From Coptodactyla brooksi (lineage: Eukaryota > Arthropoda > Insecta > Coleoptera > Scarabaeidae), in assembly GCA_033557675.1 (NCBI GenBank), contig JAWQRM010000308.1, forward strand, positions 1 to 24,394: a stretch of DNA of 24,394 nt, given 5' to 3'. Below, piece by piece: positions 1-8,929 of this stretch. Both the position numbers and the translations under genes were made by a program. Numbering within the stretch: the first letter of the stretch is position 1; each line of letters starts with the position of its first letter. The notes beneath the pieces were generated by a model. It worked only from the letters and a program-made list of their open reading frames with translations. It ran no database searches and had not been told where the DNA came from.

Positions 1-191
1 ACGGTGTACACCGTACGACACCTCTGAAAAATCAGGTTTCCTTAAAGTGACCGTAACTTCCTTAATTTAATATTATTTAACAAAAAAAAAATGAATGTTG
101 TTCAATATTTTGTTGTAAGAAAAATAGTTGGAACATTCTTTTAAAAATCCCCAAAGATCACACTGTTTTTTCACTCTGCAACTAGACATGA

Positions 192-673
192 CTCCTTAAT
201 GTATTTGAGGCTTTGTATTTCATTGAAGCTTCCTGGGATAAAGTTGAAGCAGCGACTATTAAAAGTTACTGTCGTAAAGCAGCATTTGTATGAAACATTG
301 CATCCTTCCAGACTTTGATGACGAGGATGAACTACCATTGTCAACATTTCATAGTTTACAAAACGGGTTCGCCGAATTAAGTGATAAAAATTTGGAAGAA
401 TTTTTAAATATCAATGATGTAGTCCACACTGAGAATCACAATATAGAAATTCAATTAGAACATGGAAATGACACTACGGAAGTAAACGATTCAGAGGACG
501 AAGTCAATGACCAAGCTCCTGATTCGATAAAATCATATGATGAGGCACTGAAGCAAATTGCCCTTTTGAAACGTTTTGTAAGAGATGACTTTATAGCATT
601 TCAACATTTGAAAAAATTAGAAAGTCATTTTGAAAATCATCAGTTGAAATGGAAGCCAGCAAAGTTTCAATAG
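192..673 (+). pseudogene. Tigger/pogo-type transposase, C-terminal relic
   Basis: Two adjoining reading frames carry the C-terminal part of a pogo/Tigger (CENP-B-like DDE) transposase. In the frame through 192-290 the residues ALYFIEASWDKV and TIKSYCRKAAFV match the family's conserved segment after the third catalytic acid (typically a Trp followed by TI.NC.RKAGF). A stop follows at 291, and the protein continues in another frame from 290 to 673 as an acidic tail of about 127 residues ending in ALKQIALLKRFV. That tail corresponds to the variable C-terminus of Tigger proteins. The catalytic DDE core and the N-terminal CENP-B helix-turn-helix are absent. In-frame stops lie at about 183-191. The frameshift and missing front end make this a dead copy. 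Family-level confidence is fairly high; the subfamily is unknown. Confidence 0.7.
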
Positions 674-699
674 ACAAAAAAAAAACAAAGTTTCAATAG
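661..699. repeat. Short tandem duplication around the Tigger stop
   Basis: The 13-mer AAAGTTTCAATAG occurs at 661-673 and again at 687-699, separated by an A-rich linker. It duplicates the last codons and stop of the Tigger relic, and looks like replication slippage. Confidence 0.8.
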
Positions 700-1284
700 A
701 AAATTTAAACCGTGTAAATTTATTCTTAAACTAAATACATATGTATTCATATGTACAATTGTACATACATATAAGTAGGTATGTATGTACTATGTATGTT
801 ATCTATACATACACTTATACATGAATTTGTACTAAAAGCTATATAATGAAATTGCTATAAAGGCTATTTATTATAATTAAATTTACGTAAATACTGTTTT
901 TTATTTTTATTCATTACCTTAGAAATGCACATCAAATACAGAAGATAAAAGATACATAAATCTTAGAAGAGCGATACATAAATCTTAGGTTTCGGCGGAT
1001 TCCGAAACAAATTACTGAATACAAGGTTGATCATAATAGAATCCGCATGATTAAAATACATGAAATGTAATTACATCAGTGAAAGTCGAATGCTCCACAA
1101 AAAAGCAAAATCTACAATATGTTTGGAAGAAACGTGATATGCTACAAAAATTCAATGTTTACTGGATAGTAGTGGAAAACGGAAAATATCTTAAGCAAAG
1201 AAAAAAGGCTAACAATTTACGATTAGCTGATTGTCATCAAGATGTGAATTTCGCACTTTTTGTATCTAATTAAAACACAAACTA
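700..1284. other. AT-rich spacer with simple repeats
   Basis: At about 735-815 there is an irregular TACATA/TATGTA dinucleotide-rich stretch. At 951-988 GATACATAAATCTTAG is present twice with a 22-bp period. A 64-codon open frame at 1079-1273 (plus) is rich in Lys and Asn and matches nothing I recognise. No other feature is seen. Confidence 0.5.
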
Positions 1285-1530
1285 TTACTCTACCATTCTA
1301 CTCATTAAATGTCGTAAATAAACATCAGTGGTCAAAACAGCGGATATACTCAGATGAAAAGAAAACAATGTAACAATTCCTAGAGAGAAAACCGTTAAAC
1401 CTAAGTTACTCGAAATAATAAAAACACCTATAAGAATATTCCTAATAGTAGTGAGTGCGATGTATTTTGCCTGTTTGATGAACATTTGAGTCTTGAAACG
1501 AGTCTTGAAAATAGCATAATGCTGAAACAT
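1285..1530 (-). CDS. Unrecognised hydrophobic ORF fragment
   Basis: An 81-residue open frame with a long hydrophobic stretch (roughly residues 30-68, two possible membrane spans) after a basic, amphipathic start. It contains AIFKT and KQAKYIALTTIRN. The spacing loosely recalls the segment of choline-transporter-like (SLC44) proteins that reads AI.G.NFC.SA...A...LMRN, but identity is low and I do not assign it. The DNA has a tandem duplication of GAGTCTTGAAA at about 1488-1508, which inserts five residues (KTRFK). A diverged partial copy lies inverted immediately downstream (1551-1600), so this is more likely a fragment of a repeated or pseudogenised coding exon than a living gene. Confidence 0.25.
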   Translation of the reverse strand: MFQHYAIFKTRFKTQMFIKQAKYIALTTIRNILIGVFIISSNLGLTVFSLGIVTLFSFHLSISAVLTTDVYLRHLMSRMVE

Positions 1531-1600
1531 GTCGACTAGTAACAGTTACCAAATGTTAGTCAAGCAGGCAAGACACATCGCACCCACTACGATTAAGAGG
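1438..1600. repeat. Inverted copies of one coding fragment
   Basis: Left copy 1438-1487 and right copy 1551-1600 are reverse complements at roughly 80% over about 50 bp. Translated, the right copy (plus) reads KQARHIAPTTIK and the left copy (minus) reads KQAKYIALTTIR, so the protein is recognisably shared. Similarity fades outside this core. The 63-bp spacer contains the start of the left ORF. Confidence 0.6.
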
Positions 1601-1604
1601 AAGC

Positions 1605-2039
1605 AAGGAAAAAACAGTTAAACATTCTCTATATTCCTAATAATTACGTGGTGGATAAAGAAACCAATAAGATACACGGTTTTGCGACTTGTCTTCCATA
1701 CTACTGCATTCTAAACCTACTTGAACTGATTTGGAATGAATGGAAGAGAAACATTCGGAACAATATTAAATTTCCTTCACATAAAACTACAAAAATGTAC
1801 ACTTACTGGATCTAATGGCGTAATTAGTTCATAAAATGGTCTCATTACACTAATTATGGATGTGGATGTCTGGACTCAACAGATAGGAAAAATAAGGTGG
1901 AAACAAACAAAAACATAACTAAAATAAGGATAGTTCATGAAACTGAAGGTGACGGAGAAATTACCATAAATAATTTTGGTAATTTATTAATTAAAAAAAT
2001 AAGCATTGACCTGGAATTGAACAATATTGGAAAAAAGAG
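1605..2039. other. Spacer without a recognised gene
   Basis: AT-rich sequence. A short open stretch at about 1920-2040 (plus) reads ETEGDGEITINNF and could be part of the preceding or following element, but it matches nothing I know. No structure stands out. Confidence 0.4.
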
Positions 2040-2067
2040 AACTAGATATGGGTGTACATGATACCGT

Positions 2068-2427
2068 ATGCGAGCGAGTTCTGAGTTCCGCAGAAAAGAC
2101 ACGAAATTAAATTCTGCTGAAATTAGATACCTAAGCAGGATGGCGGGAAAAACAAAATTCAACAGGATGAGAAATGAAGAAAAAAGACGTATGGCAAAAC
2201 AGGAGTTTGTAATAATAGAAATTAAAAATAGAAAATTGAAGTGGTTCGGACGTATTGTGAAAACAAACCCTGAAAGATTGGCGAGAAAAATAATGGAAAC
2301 AGGTAGGGAAAGATGAAGGAGAAGAAGAGGAAGACTAAGGAAGTCCTGGAGGGAAAAATTATTTAAAGATGAGGGAAGAGAAATATACTCGGAAAAAGAT
2401 AGTTTAATGAAGAAGGTGTATGCATGA
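2068..2427 (+). pseudogene. LINE (non-LTR) ORF2 C-terminus relic
   Basis: The reading frame carries the C-terminal region after the reverse transcriptase of an insect non-LTR retrotransposon: AEIRYLSRMAGKTKFNRMRN followed by LKWFGRIV, then, past an in-frame TGA at 2314-2316, RGRLRKSW. In many insect LINE ORF2 proteins this order is AEMRFLRR..G...RDR.RN, then LRWFGHV.RM, then RGRP.KRW. The frame ends at TGA 2425-2427. The reverse transcriptase and endonuclease parts are not visible upstream. The clade (RTE-like versus Jockey/R1-like) cannot be decided from this piece. The open frame on the opposite strand is a shadow. Confidence 0.7.
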
Positions 2428-2630
2428 AGCAAAGTATTAGGCAAGAACAAGCTTCAATTTCCACGACTTGAAATTATAAATTATACATAGGTCTACATAG
2501 TATCTCTAGCTATACTGTTGTCCAAAACATTTTTGTTTGCATCGTGATTAAATCAAAAAGCAGTACAAGAAGTTATAGTAAGCAATTGAGTTTTGATCGT
2601 AACGAGCTGACAGTTTTCATTGCAGTTGCT
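2428..2630. other. Spacer before the piggyBac relic
   Basis: No gene recognised. The last 60 bases may still belong to the piggyBac frame (reads FDRNELTVFIAVA), but this part is weak. Confidence 0.3.
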
Positions 2631-2936
2631 CATGATTTTAAAATATACACCAGAAAAATCCTGACATTGGTAGAAGTAAAAATATTGTATTACGGCTTTC
2701 TTAAGTTTTTCCAATGAATCAAACTTAGTTACTATATTTTAACAACCACTTTTCGTATATTCAAAAAGAAACAGGTCATTAGGACCATTAGGTCAAACAG
2801 GACACCAGGTATTTCGTTTATTTCAAACAAGGCAATAGTAAAAAAGGGAAGAGGAGCTTCTGTGGTGCACAAGGTCATCGTAGGAGGCACTAAAATCAGA
2901 GCTACTAAGTGGTATGACAAACAGCAGTCATGTTGA
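2631..2936 (+). pseudogene. piggyBac transposase, central fragment
   Basis: One frame of about 101 codons contains HDFKIYTRK, then RTIRSNRTPGISF, KKGRGASVV and KWYDKQ, in the order and at roughly the spacing of the piggyBac/PGBD DDE domain. In the family these read DFEIYTGK, GT.R.NR....., KKGRG and VKWYDNK. A single in-frame TGA at 2715-2717 and a terminal TGA at 2934-2936 break it. The region with the first catalytic Asp (before the YTGK motif) and the C-terminal Cys-rich finger are absent. The frame is otherwise continuous, so this copy is truncated but not heavily indel-damaged. Cut-and-paste transposition at TTAA is the family's role; no TIRs were found. Confidence 0.7.
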
Positions 2937-3262
2937 ATATGCGCTGCAAAAGCAGCTTATATCCTGTTAGCATAAACAGTTTTGATAAAAATCACAAACT
3001 TACGTTGACATTCTTTGCCCAAAAATTGCAAGATGCGACCATTTATTGGAGATAGAACTATAATATAAGCTAAATTAAGTAATATAACATAAGTTAGTAG
3101 AGCGTGTACATTGTCGTGAGAATCAATCAACTAATCATTGTCATGATTAGTCATTAAATAAGTTAGCTTAACCTAACATAAAATACACTGTAAGCATAAT
3201 AAGCACATTTAGTGTTTATTATTCTTATTCACGTATGTGCTGCTTATTGCCATGTTTATATC
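2937..3262. other. AT-rich spacer, nothing recognised
   Basis: No open frame or clear repeat of note. A piggyBac-like remainder may extend a little past 2936 in another frame (VEYALQKQ), but this is not convincing. Confidence 0.4.
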
Positions 3263-3326
3263 AATATTGAAGTTTAAGTAAATAATAATCGTCAATGGCT
3301 TTAATATATTTATTTATTTTCTTCCT

Positions 3327-3360
3327 GACCGGTTTCGATCTTACTTTAGACCATCATCAG
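3327..3360 (-). ncRNA. Hammerhead-like core, left arm of palindrome
   Basis: Reading the minus strand: CTGATGA, an extra T, helix II GGTCT/AGATC around a 6-nt loop, GAAA, then CCGG and TC. ACCGGT is self-complementary without a loop, so helix III could form only between two copies. Helix I is not evident from the flanks. The core matches; self-cleavage is unproven. Confidence 0.4.
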
Positions 3361-3812
3361 TGTCGTCAAATATTATCACAGAAGTCTTGTGTTTATGTGT
3401 AGAGAAATGTGAATTTATGGATTTCAAGAATTATAGGTGCTTTTTGTGTAAAATATATTGAAATAACATGAAACATTAGAAATTATTATTATAAATATGA
3501 AATAAATAAATAAATAAATACACTTATAAATAAATGAAATTTATTTATAAGTGTATTCTCAACAGGTGACCGAAACGGACTATATATCAGTATGTTTATA
3601 ATAATCTATTCTATAATGGTCTGTTTCGGTCCTATGTTGAGAATACATCTATAAACAAATTTCATTCATTTGTAATAACAGTTTGTAATGTTTCATGTCA
3701 TTGGACATTTCAATACATTTTGCACAAAACGCATTTATAATTCTTGGAACCCATAAATTCACATTTGTCTACATATGAACACGGATTCCTGTAATAATAT
3801 TTGACGACACGC

Positions 3813-3844
3813 CTGATGATGGTCTAAAGTAAGATCTAAATCGA
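3813..3844 (+). ncRNA. Decayed hammerhead-like core, right arm
   Basis: Plus-strand mirror of the left-arm box: CTGATGA, T and GGTCT/AGATC are kept, but GAAA has become TAAA and the CCGGTC part reads TCGATG. The G12 change should abolish hammerhead chemistry, so this copy is a relic. Confidence 0.4.
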
Positions 3845-3910
3845 TGAGGAAGAAAATAAATAAATATATTAAAGCCATTGAAGATTATTATTTACTTAAA
3901 CCTCAATATT

Positions 3911-4169
3911 ATGTTTATGATGTACGAACTTTGAACTTGGTAATTCAAATGCAAAATGGTAGAATTATGAATTTATGAAAAACATCAGGATACGTGGAAC
4001 CATCCAGAAAATGTACTTGGAACGAGGAGGAATTACTGCAGAGAGAACTCCTTCCGAAGAGATAAGGAATAATACTGGATCTTTTACTGTCTGGATTCCC
4101 GTTGTGCTATGCAGTGATCCATTTACCCTTCAGAAAATTTTCGGGTAAACTCTTTGGGTAAATTTTCAA
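3911..4169. other. Spacer with a weak helix-turn-helix-like frame
   Basis: The frame 3983-4066 (plus) reads EPSRKCTWNEEELLQ and then stops. This resembles the first helix of CENP-B/psq-type domains of pogo-like transposases (W.EE.L..A), but it is too short to assign. Confidence 0.25.
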
Positions 4170-4258
4170 ACGGATAAACTTTTCGATTTTAGTGTGGTGG
4201 TTGCATTGCTCAACTTGGTTATTAATTGAAAGTCAAAGGTTCCAAAATCCAAAACTCC
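4170..4258 (+). repeat. Penelope-like terminal-repeat fragment (copy E)
   Basis: Contains ACTTTTCGATTTTAGTG followed by GTGGTTGCATTG (4178-4207), close to the sequence lying just 3' of the hammerhead at 10.6 kb on its own strand. It also has GTCAAAGGTTCC at 4231-4242, shared with copies at 5.29 and 15.69 kb. No hammerhead core is recognisable upstream. Assignment to a Penelope-like element is inference. Confidence 0.4.
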
Positions 4259-4657
4259 ATTGTTACACCTTCTCGAATGAGCACAAACGCATTGTTGAGA
4301 TTAGTTTGGTAGTGTCAAGAGAAGATTCAATTGAAAAAGTTATAAGATAGAAGTTGCCTCTAGGTGTTAATGTACTCATCGAACTGAAGACATTTTGAAT
4401 CTAGAAGATGTTTAAATATTTAAGGTTTAAATATAAAAAAGGATTTGTAAAAAGGATTTCCATTCGTACCTGTCATCTTTTTCCAAAAATGTGTAATAAC
4501 GCGTAAAACTGATGTAGAATGCAGAAGAAAAATTCTGCATTCGCAGCTGTCATGTTTTTTCAAAAATGCGAAATAACGCTCAAAAGGTACAATTTGAAGC
4601 TAAGGTATAAATAATTAAAATGACCCTTAAATCTTATAAGCACTTCAAAAATGTAAT
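4259..4657. other. Spacer with a two-copy tandem repeat
   Basis: At 4461-4504 and 4539-4580 a ~42-bp segment (CATTCG..., TGTCAT, CAAAAATG.G, AATAACGC) is repeated at a 78-bp period with about 80% identity. No gene is seen. Confidence 0.5.
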
Positions 4658-4730
4658 AATATACAGGATGTTCCATTTAAAAATGTGTAAGTTGGATAGT
4701 TTTTAGAATAAACCGAACACCCTGTATATT
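4658..4730. mobile_element. 73-bp MITE-like element with ACAGG(G/A)TGTTC ends
   Basis: AATATACAGGATGTTC at 4658-4673 is matched by the inverted GAACACCCTGTATATT at 4715-4730 (15 of 16 positions). Short elements with ACAGGGTG ends are common in insect genomes. The interior is too short to code. Confidence 0.6.
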
Positions 4731-4843
4731 CGAAAACTGTTTCAAATTATGAAGAGTTCGATGTCATGCAACCTTTATTTGAAACATGTTTTCTAAACAA
4801 AGCAATACCCGAGATTAAAAACGAAATACTCTCTTGCCCCATA

Positions 4844-4906
4844 GAACTGTTGATTTTAAGCATGTACTATCCTTATAGTTTTTTACTTCCAATTTTATGT
4901 AGATTA
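4844..4906 (+). repeat. Direct repeat shared with 16538-16600
   Basis: 63 bp without gaps, 56 of 63 identical to 16538-16600, starting GAACTGTTGATTTTAAGCAT. The second copy lies just outside the right arm of the long inverted repeat, so this may be a solitary remnant of that family. Confidence 0.7.
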
Positions 4907-5198
4907 CAGAAATATATTTTGTTACAAGAAATTGTCAAAAATAAAAAAAAATAATTTTAAGGGTGAATTTCTTAGCAAGGTGAATTTCTTAGAAAAAGTT
5001 TATATGAACAAATAGCGTCATTTTAGCGTTATATGTACAAATAACTTTAATAAATAGAATTGAATTGGTATTATAAAACATTAATATTTAATATTTATTA
5101 TTAATTAAGACGTGTAATTTGCTGATTTTCCATTAACTAAAAAAGACTGTTGAAGATAACATGTTTTCAAAAGGACGGCAATTTCATTGCTCCATATC
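4907..5198. other. AT-rich spacer
   Basis: Contains GGTGAATTTCTTAG twice in tandem at about 4962-4992. Nothing else is recognised. Confidence 0.4.
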
Positions 5199-5312
5199 TC
5201 CGGATGATGTTCAAACTTGTTGGTGAAGCATTTGTCGAGCAACTATTTTCCAGCTTTGTGTAGTGGTGACAATTATTTAGCTTTGTTATGAAGCCAAAGA
5301 TCCCAAACGCAC
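5199..5312 (+). repeat. Penelope-like repeat with decayed hammerhead (copy D)
   Basis: It aligns along its length with the 10.6-kb copy (opposite strand): CGGATGA (for CTGANGA), an extra T, a poorly paired helix II, GAAG (for GAAA), helix III GCA/TGT with loop TT, TC, then GAGC. Helix I is CTC/GAG, 3 bp. Downstream come TTGTGTAGTGGTGAC (5246-5260) and AAGCCAAAGATCCC, shared with copies at 4.2 and 15.7 kb. The core substitutions predict an inactive ribozyme. Confidence 0.45.
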
Positions 5313-6149
5313 AACTCTATACACAAGCATAGCTCTTTTATTGCTGAAAGTAATGATTGATATGGCTCATAAAGCTCCGTTTACGAGATATTACTCACAA
5401 AATAAAATGCTGTTAAGTCATTTTCTTTAATTACAATTTTTTTCGTTTAATGATGATGACGTTATATTTTTCCGAACGAAATTGTAGTTAGCCCCCCAAT
5501 GTGAAACAAATACATAGTTCGCTACGTTTTCTTTTCGATAGGTATTTGCTAATGCATCCCAAGTATGGTAATATTAAAGTATGGTAATATTTGTATTGGG
5601 TAACCATTTGGTGTATGTTGTGTCGCAGCAAGCAAATTTTGATCACAGTACTGAGAAAGAGTTCGCTAACAAAGAGCTTGTAAATATTTAAATTCGTTGC
5701 CGAAAATCGTTTTGGCACTCACGCAACGCTTACTACACCAGCAGTTCTCAAACTAGCAGCTTGTTGGAAATGTAAAACAAACAATTTCGTCATCCCTCTT
5801 GTAATTACGTATTTAAATATATAACTTGGTTTATATAAAAAAATATTTTGGATTTGTAGAACTGCAAGGAGTATTATAAGCATTTTAATGCCAATAAAAT
5901 TATTTGACTTGTTTTATTTATACTGATAAGCACAAATACAAAATTTCTAATATCTATTACTTAAGCAATTTGAGGAGTAAATAGTTATTATCAACTACAA
6001 ACAAATATATTTCAGTATCTACAAAGTAATAGTTCGGTTGAATGTTGTTTAAATTCAGTTGTAGAATATTAATTGTTCATCAACAAACGCAAGTTCTTCA
6101 AATTTCAAAGTGATCTATAAAAAATATACGTTGTATTTGTTCGGGAAAT
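5313..6149. other. Long AT-rich spacer, nothing recognised
   Basis: AGTATGGTAATATT is tandemly repeated at about 5571-5591. A 76-codon open frame on the minus strand (5488-5718) has no recognisable motif. No RNA gene or mobile-element signature is seen. Confidence 0.4.
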
Positions 6150-7330
6150 TAATATTTTGGTCATGGTCGTTGTGTTAGCCGCGTACATTATTATGGGTAT
6201 TATTATTGTTTTGTATGCAGTGATGTTCGTATTTCTTGCCAGCATTTTGCTTTTCAACAATTTTTTATTAACTTAAAACGCTCGTCCTGTCATCATTATT
6301 TTTTACTTGATTTCTAATGTTTTCTCTCCTGTACCTGATATCATTACACTGAGGTATTTATATTTATCCACTTCTTCAACTTCAAAGTCGCCAATTTTTA
6401 TTTTTCTATTTCGTTCTTCTTCTCCAAATCGAATTACTTTTGTTTTCTCTTCATTAATTTTTAAGCAAATTTTTTCCCCTTCGGTTACCATTTCTTTTAA
6501 TATTTTCTCCTTGATCTTTGTTCTTTTTGTGGTAATAACCAAATCATCCGCATCGGCGATTATTTGACTTCCTCCCGTTTTGAGACTTTCTTTGTTTATC
6601 TTTCTCATTACATATTCTAAGGCTATGTTGAACAATGTTGCCGATAGGGCGTCTCCTTGTCTCACTCCTTTGCTGATTGTAAAGCTTTCTCTTTCTCTGT
6701 TTCTCTTTTTGATGTTTTAATGTTGCTTTTCGTGTTACTTATAGTCATCATCATTAATCGGCATATTTTCTTTTCTATCTCCATCTCCTCAAGTACCCCC
6801 ATTAGTTTGTTGTTCTTGATCGAACCAAATTCCGGTTGAAAGTTGACGAAAGATTCTATTTCCAATTTACACTAGTGAGAATTTTCCATAATTTGTTTGA
6901 GCGTGAATATAGGTAGCATCTACCGTAGATTTTCCTCTGATCTGAATCCGCATTGGTACTGTCCTATTTTGTTTTTGATGTTGGTCAGCAGTCGCTTCTG
7001 AATTATGGTTGATAGTATTTTATAAGCAACATTCAGTAGTGTGATACCTCTGTAGTTTTTACACAGTTGCTGGTCCCCTTTTATGTCTGCTGGTCCCCAT
7101 ATTTGTTTCATAGGTGTATTTGTTTTTTTAATCGGTGTCCTCCATATATTATCAATTCCATGTTTATGCCATCATTGTCCGGTGCTTTTCCATTTCGACT
7201 TTTACCAATGATTTCATTTACTTCCATGTTTGTCGGTGGTTTGGTCTTAATTTCTGTTTCCCCTTCATCATCTGTCGTAATTTCATAATTAAGTTTTTCC
7301 TTCTTTATTTTTTATTCCTCTTACCTTGCT
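6150..7330 (-). pseudogene. LINE reverse transcriptase relic (minus strand)
   Basis: Read on the minus strand from 7330 down, motifs appear in the order of a non-LTR ORF2. A pre-RT part reads NGKAPDNDGINMELI; RT fingers read NYRGITLLNVAYKILS and GQYQCGFR; then FGSIKNNKLMGVLEEM; the palm reads MRQGDALSATLFNIALE. The YADD box reads IIADADDLVI, with the Tyr position changed to Asp. Then come LKINEEKTKVIRF, VDKYKYLSVMI, TLEIK and, past stops, KLLKSKMLARNT and IIPIIMYA near 6165-6230. Stops and frameshifts break it into at least five pieces. The endonuclease and the C-terminus are absent. It encoded target-primed reverse transcription. It is a different family from the one at 8.9-9.6 kb. Overlapping plus-strand frames are shadows. 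Confidence 0.85.
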
Positions 7331-8499
7331 TTTGCATACCTTATTTTGCTTGCTATGTATAATGCGATACAATTTTAAAATTTTTTAGACATTGCATGAG
7401 TTATTTTGATCTCTAGAATGTTTAATTTAATTTATAAATATTACTTGTCTAAGTTAACATTTAACTTTTAACTCAGTGTTGTATGCAAGTTAACAAATAA
7501 CTTTTAAAGACGCTATTAATATTTCCACTCTGATATTCTTCAATATTTTGTTTGTTGCTTCTGTATGAGTGGTGTGCGATATTTTAAGCACACAGATTAC
7601 ACTGATATTAATTAGATTTGCGGTTATCCTAATTATCAAAAATTCTTCAATTTCCATGTTCGCTGTTTGTAGTTGAAAAGTGTTTGGAATAAAAACGGTT
7701 TCATGATTTAGAAAATTTAAATAATAGAAAAAAGGTATGAATTGCCCAAAAATTACATTCATTATTACATTAAACGTAAACAATTTTTAAATCAATATCG
7801 AGTTGGATTTCATGTGAGTAATCACAGCAATATGTGATTATGTTTCTTACCGATATAAAAATTGACATTTAGAAGAGACTATTCTAGAAATGCAGAATTA
7901 GATTAAAAATGTTATTTAGAACATTCGAAATAGACTTAAAAAAGACAGAAGGCTAATACTGTTTAGCCCTCTGCGTAGCTAAATAAATTATGTACGGTAT
8001 AACTAAGCGGACGTTAGAATTAATAAATACAAACTTTTTGGTAAACCACAAATTAGTACTAAAGTTTCAATGTGAAATGGCAACACTACTGTTACTAATG
8101 GAGCTGTTTTTCATCATGTTACCGCTGAGTTCAAATGTTTTAAATTCCTTTAATAGAACAGATGATTTCTCCACTGTTTTGGATTTTAACATTTTATAAA
8201 TTAATAATAAACATAACAAATAACTTTCATCTTTCAGAACGAAATTATCTAATAATGTATTGAAAAGATATCAGGTATCAGGTCTTTGTGATAAGCATAT
8301 AATGTTCGACTTCAAAAATATCCATACATGGTTTGTACCGAAAAATTAAAACAATCGTTGTTGCTCGAATAATTTGAATTAAAGCATAATTACTTTTACA
8401 TATTATTGAGCACTAAATACAGCATGGTCTTAATGAAACGGTTCTTGAAGTTTTATTTGGGGCTTAAAATTCGACTAAAAATTGTTTAAGAACCGCTGA
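7331..8499. other. AT-rich spacer, nothing recognised
   Basis: Open frames at 7490-7783 (minus) and 7990-8199 (plus) have no family motifs. AAGTTAACA and ATAACTTTTA recur at 7450-7508. A short inverted pair CGGTTCTT/AAGAACCG lies at about 8439 and 8489. Confidence 0.4.
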
Positions 8500-8735
8500 A
8501 ATACACAACGGACGGAGCGTCACGTTAAAATTCGGTGGCCCGTTACATCCGGTTTGTGAACCCGACCTTCCTCAATACGTTCATTGTTGAGTCACTGAAA
8601 GAGAGGGGGCTAACTTCCAAACAAGCCCGACCCTGTGACCGCCAACTTGCGGCCAAATTTAATCTGATGACAAATATTTGTCCGCAATGTCGCGTGTTTT
8701 TATGTCTTTATACACGATTTATGTACACGATATGA
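8500..8735. other. GC-rich island with short ORF, unrecognised
   Basis: About 50% GC against roughly 30% around it. The plus frame 8535-8735 (starting with GTG, 66 codons) reads RYIRFVNPTF and GLTSKQARPCDRQL and matches no family I know. The other frames and the reverse strand are also unassigned. The composition suggests an inserted piece of exon or mobile element rather than neutral AT-rich spacer. Confidence 0.3.
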
Positions 8736-8929
8736 CAAATATAAGCCGAAAATGTGTTTACGTTGAAATGCAATTTTGCAATTAAGTGAATTTGTTAGTT
8801 AATATCTTATCAGTAACTAGAAAATTATTAATAACCAATAACCTATAAAATATTGAAACTGATTAACGAATGACATAGTGTAAATGTCTCAACAAATTAG
8901 GTTTTAGTTGTTAAAGTTTGACTAACCAT

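Larger units (their letters stand above)
3263..3910. repeat. 648-bp near-palindromic foldback repeat
   Basis: The two halves are reverse complements over almost the whole length. The outer arms share TTTAAGTAAATAATAATC and GGCTTTAATATATTTATT; middle parts share GTGAATTTATGG and ACATGAAACATTA; inner parts share GTGTATTCTCAACA and CCGAAAC, around a centre near 3590. Differences are mostly substitutions plus small indels and an (AAAT)n expansion at about 3498-3523 in the left half. Each arm carries a hammerhead-like box (3327-3360 minus, 3813-3844 plus) pointing outward from the centre. The structure fits a foldback element or a head-to-head dimer of a Penelope-like terminal repeat. No ORF is present. 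Confidence 0.85.

Noticed and set aside
1..14. Perfect 14-bp palindrome ACGGTGTACACCGT at the very start
   Set aside because: Short, at the window edge, with no partner or context to interpret it.
735..815. TATG/CATA-rich tract as a regulatory site
   Set aside because: Ordinary degenerate microsatellite.
1285..1530. SLC44 (choline-transporter-like) assignment
   Set aside because: Only a loose spacing match over ~40 residues, without the most conserved residues; kept as unrecognised.
1935..2450. 171-codon open frame on the minus strand, Leu/Phe/Ser-rich
   Set aside because: It lies antisense to a clear LINE ORF2 C-terminus; purine-rich coding sequence gives a hydrophobic antisense shadow.
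6307..6567. Plus-strand open frames across 6307-7362
   Set aside because: They are antisense to the minus-strand reverse transcriptase, whose motifs run through the whole region.
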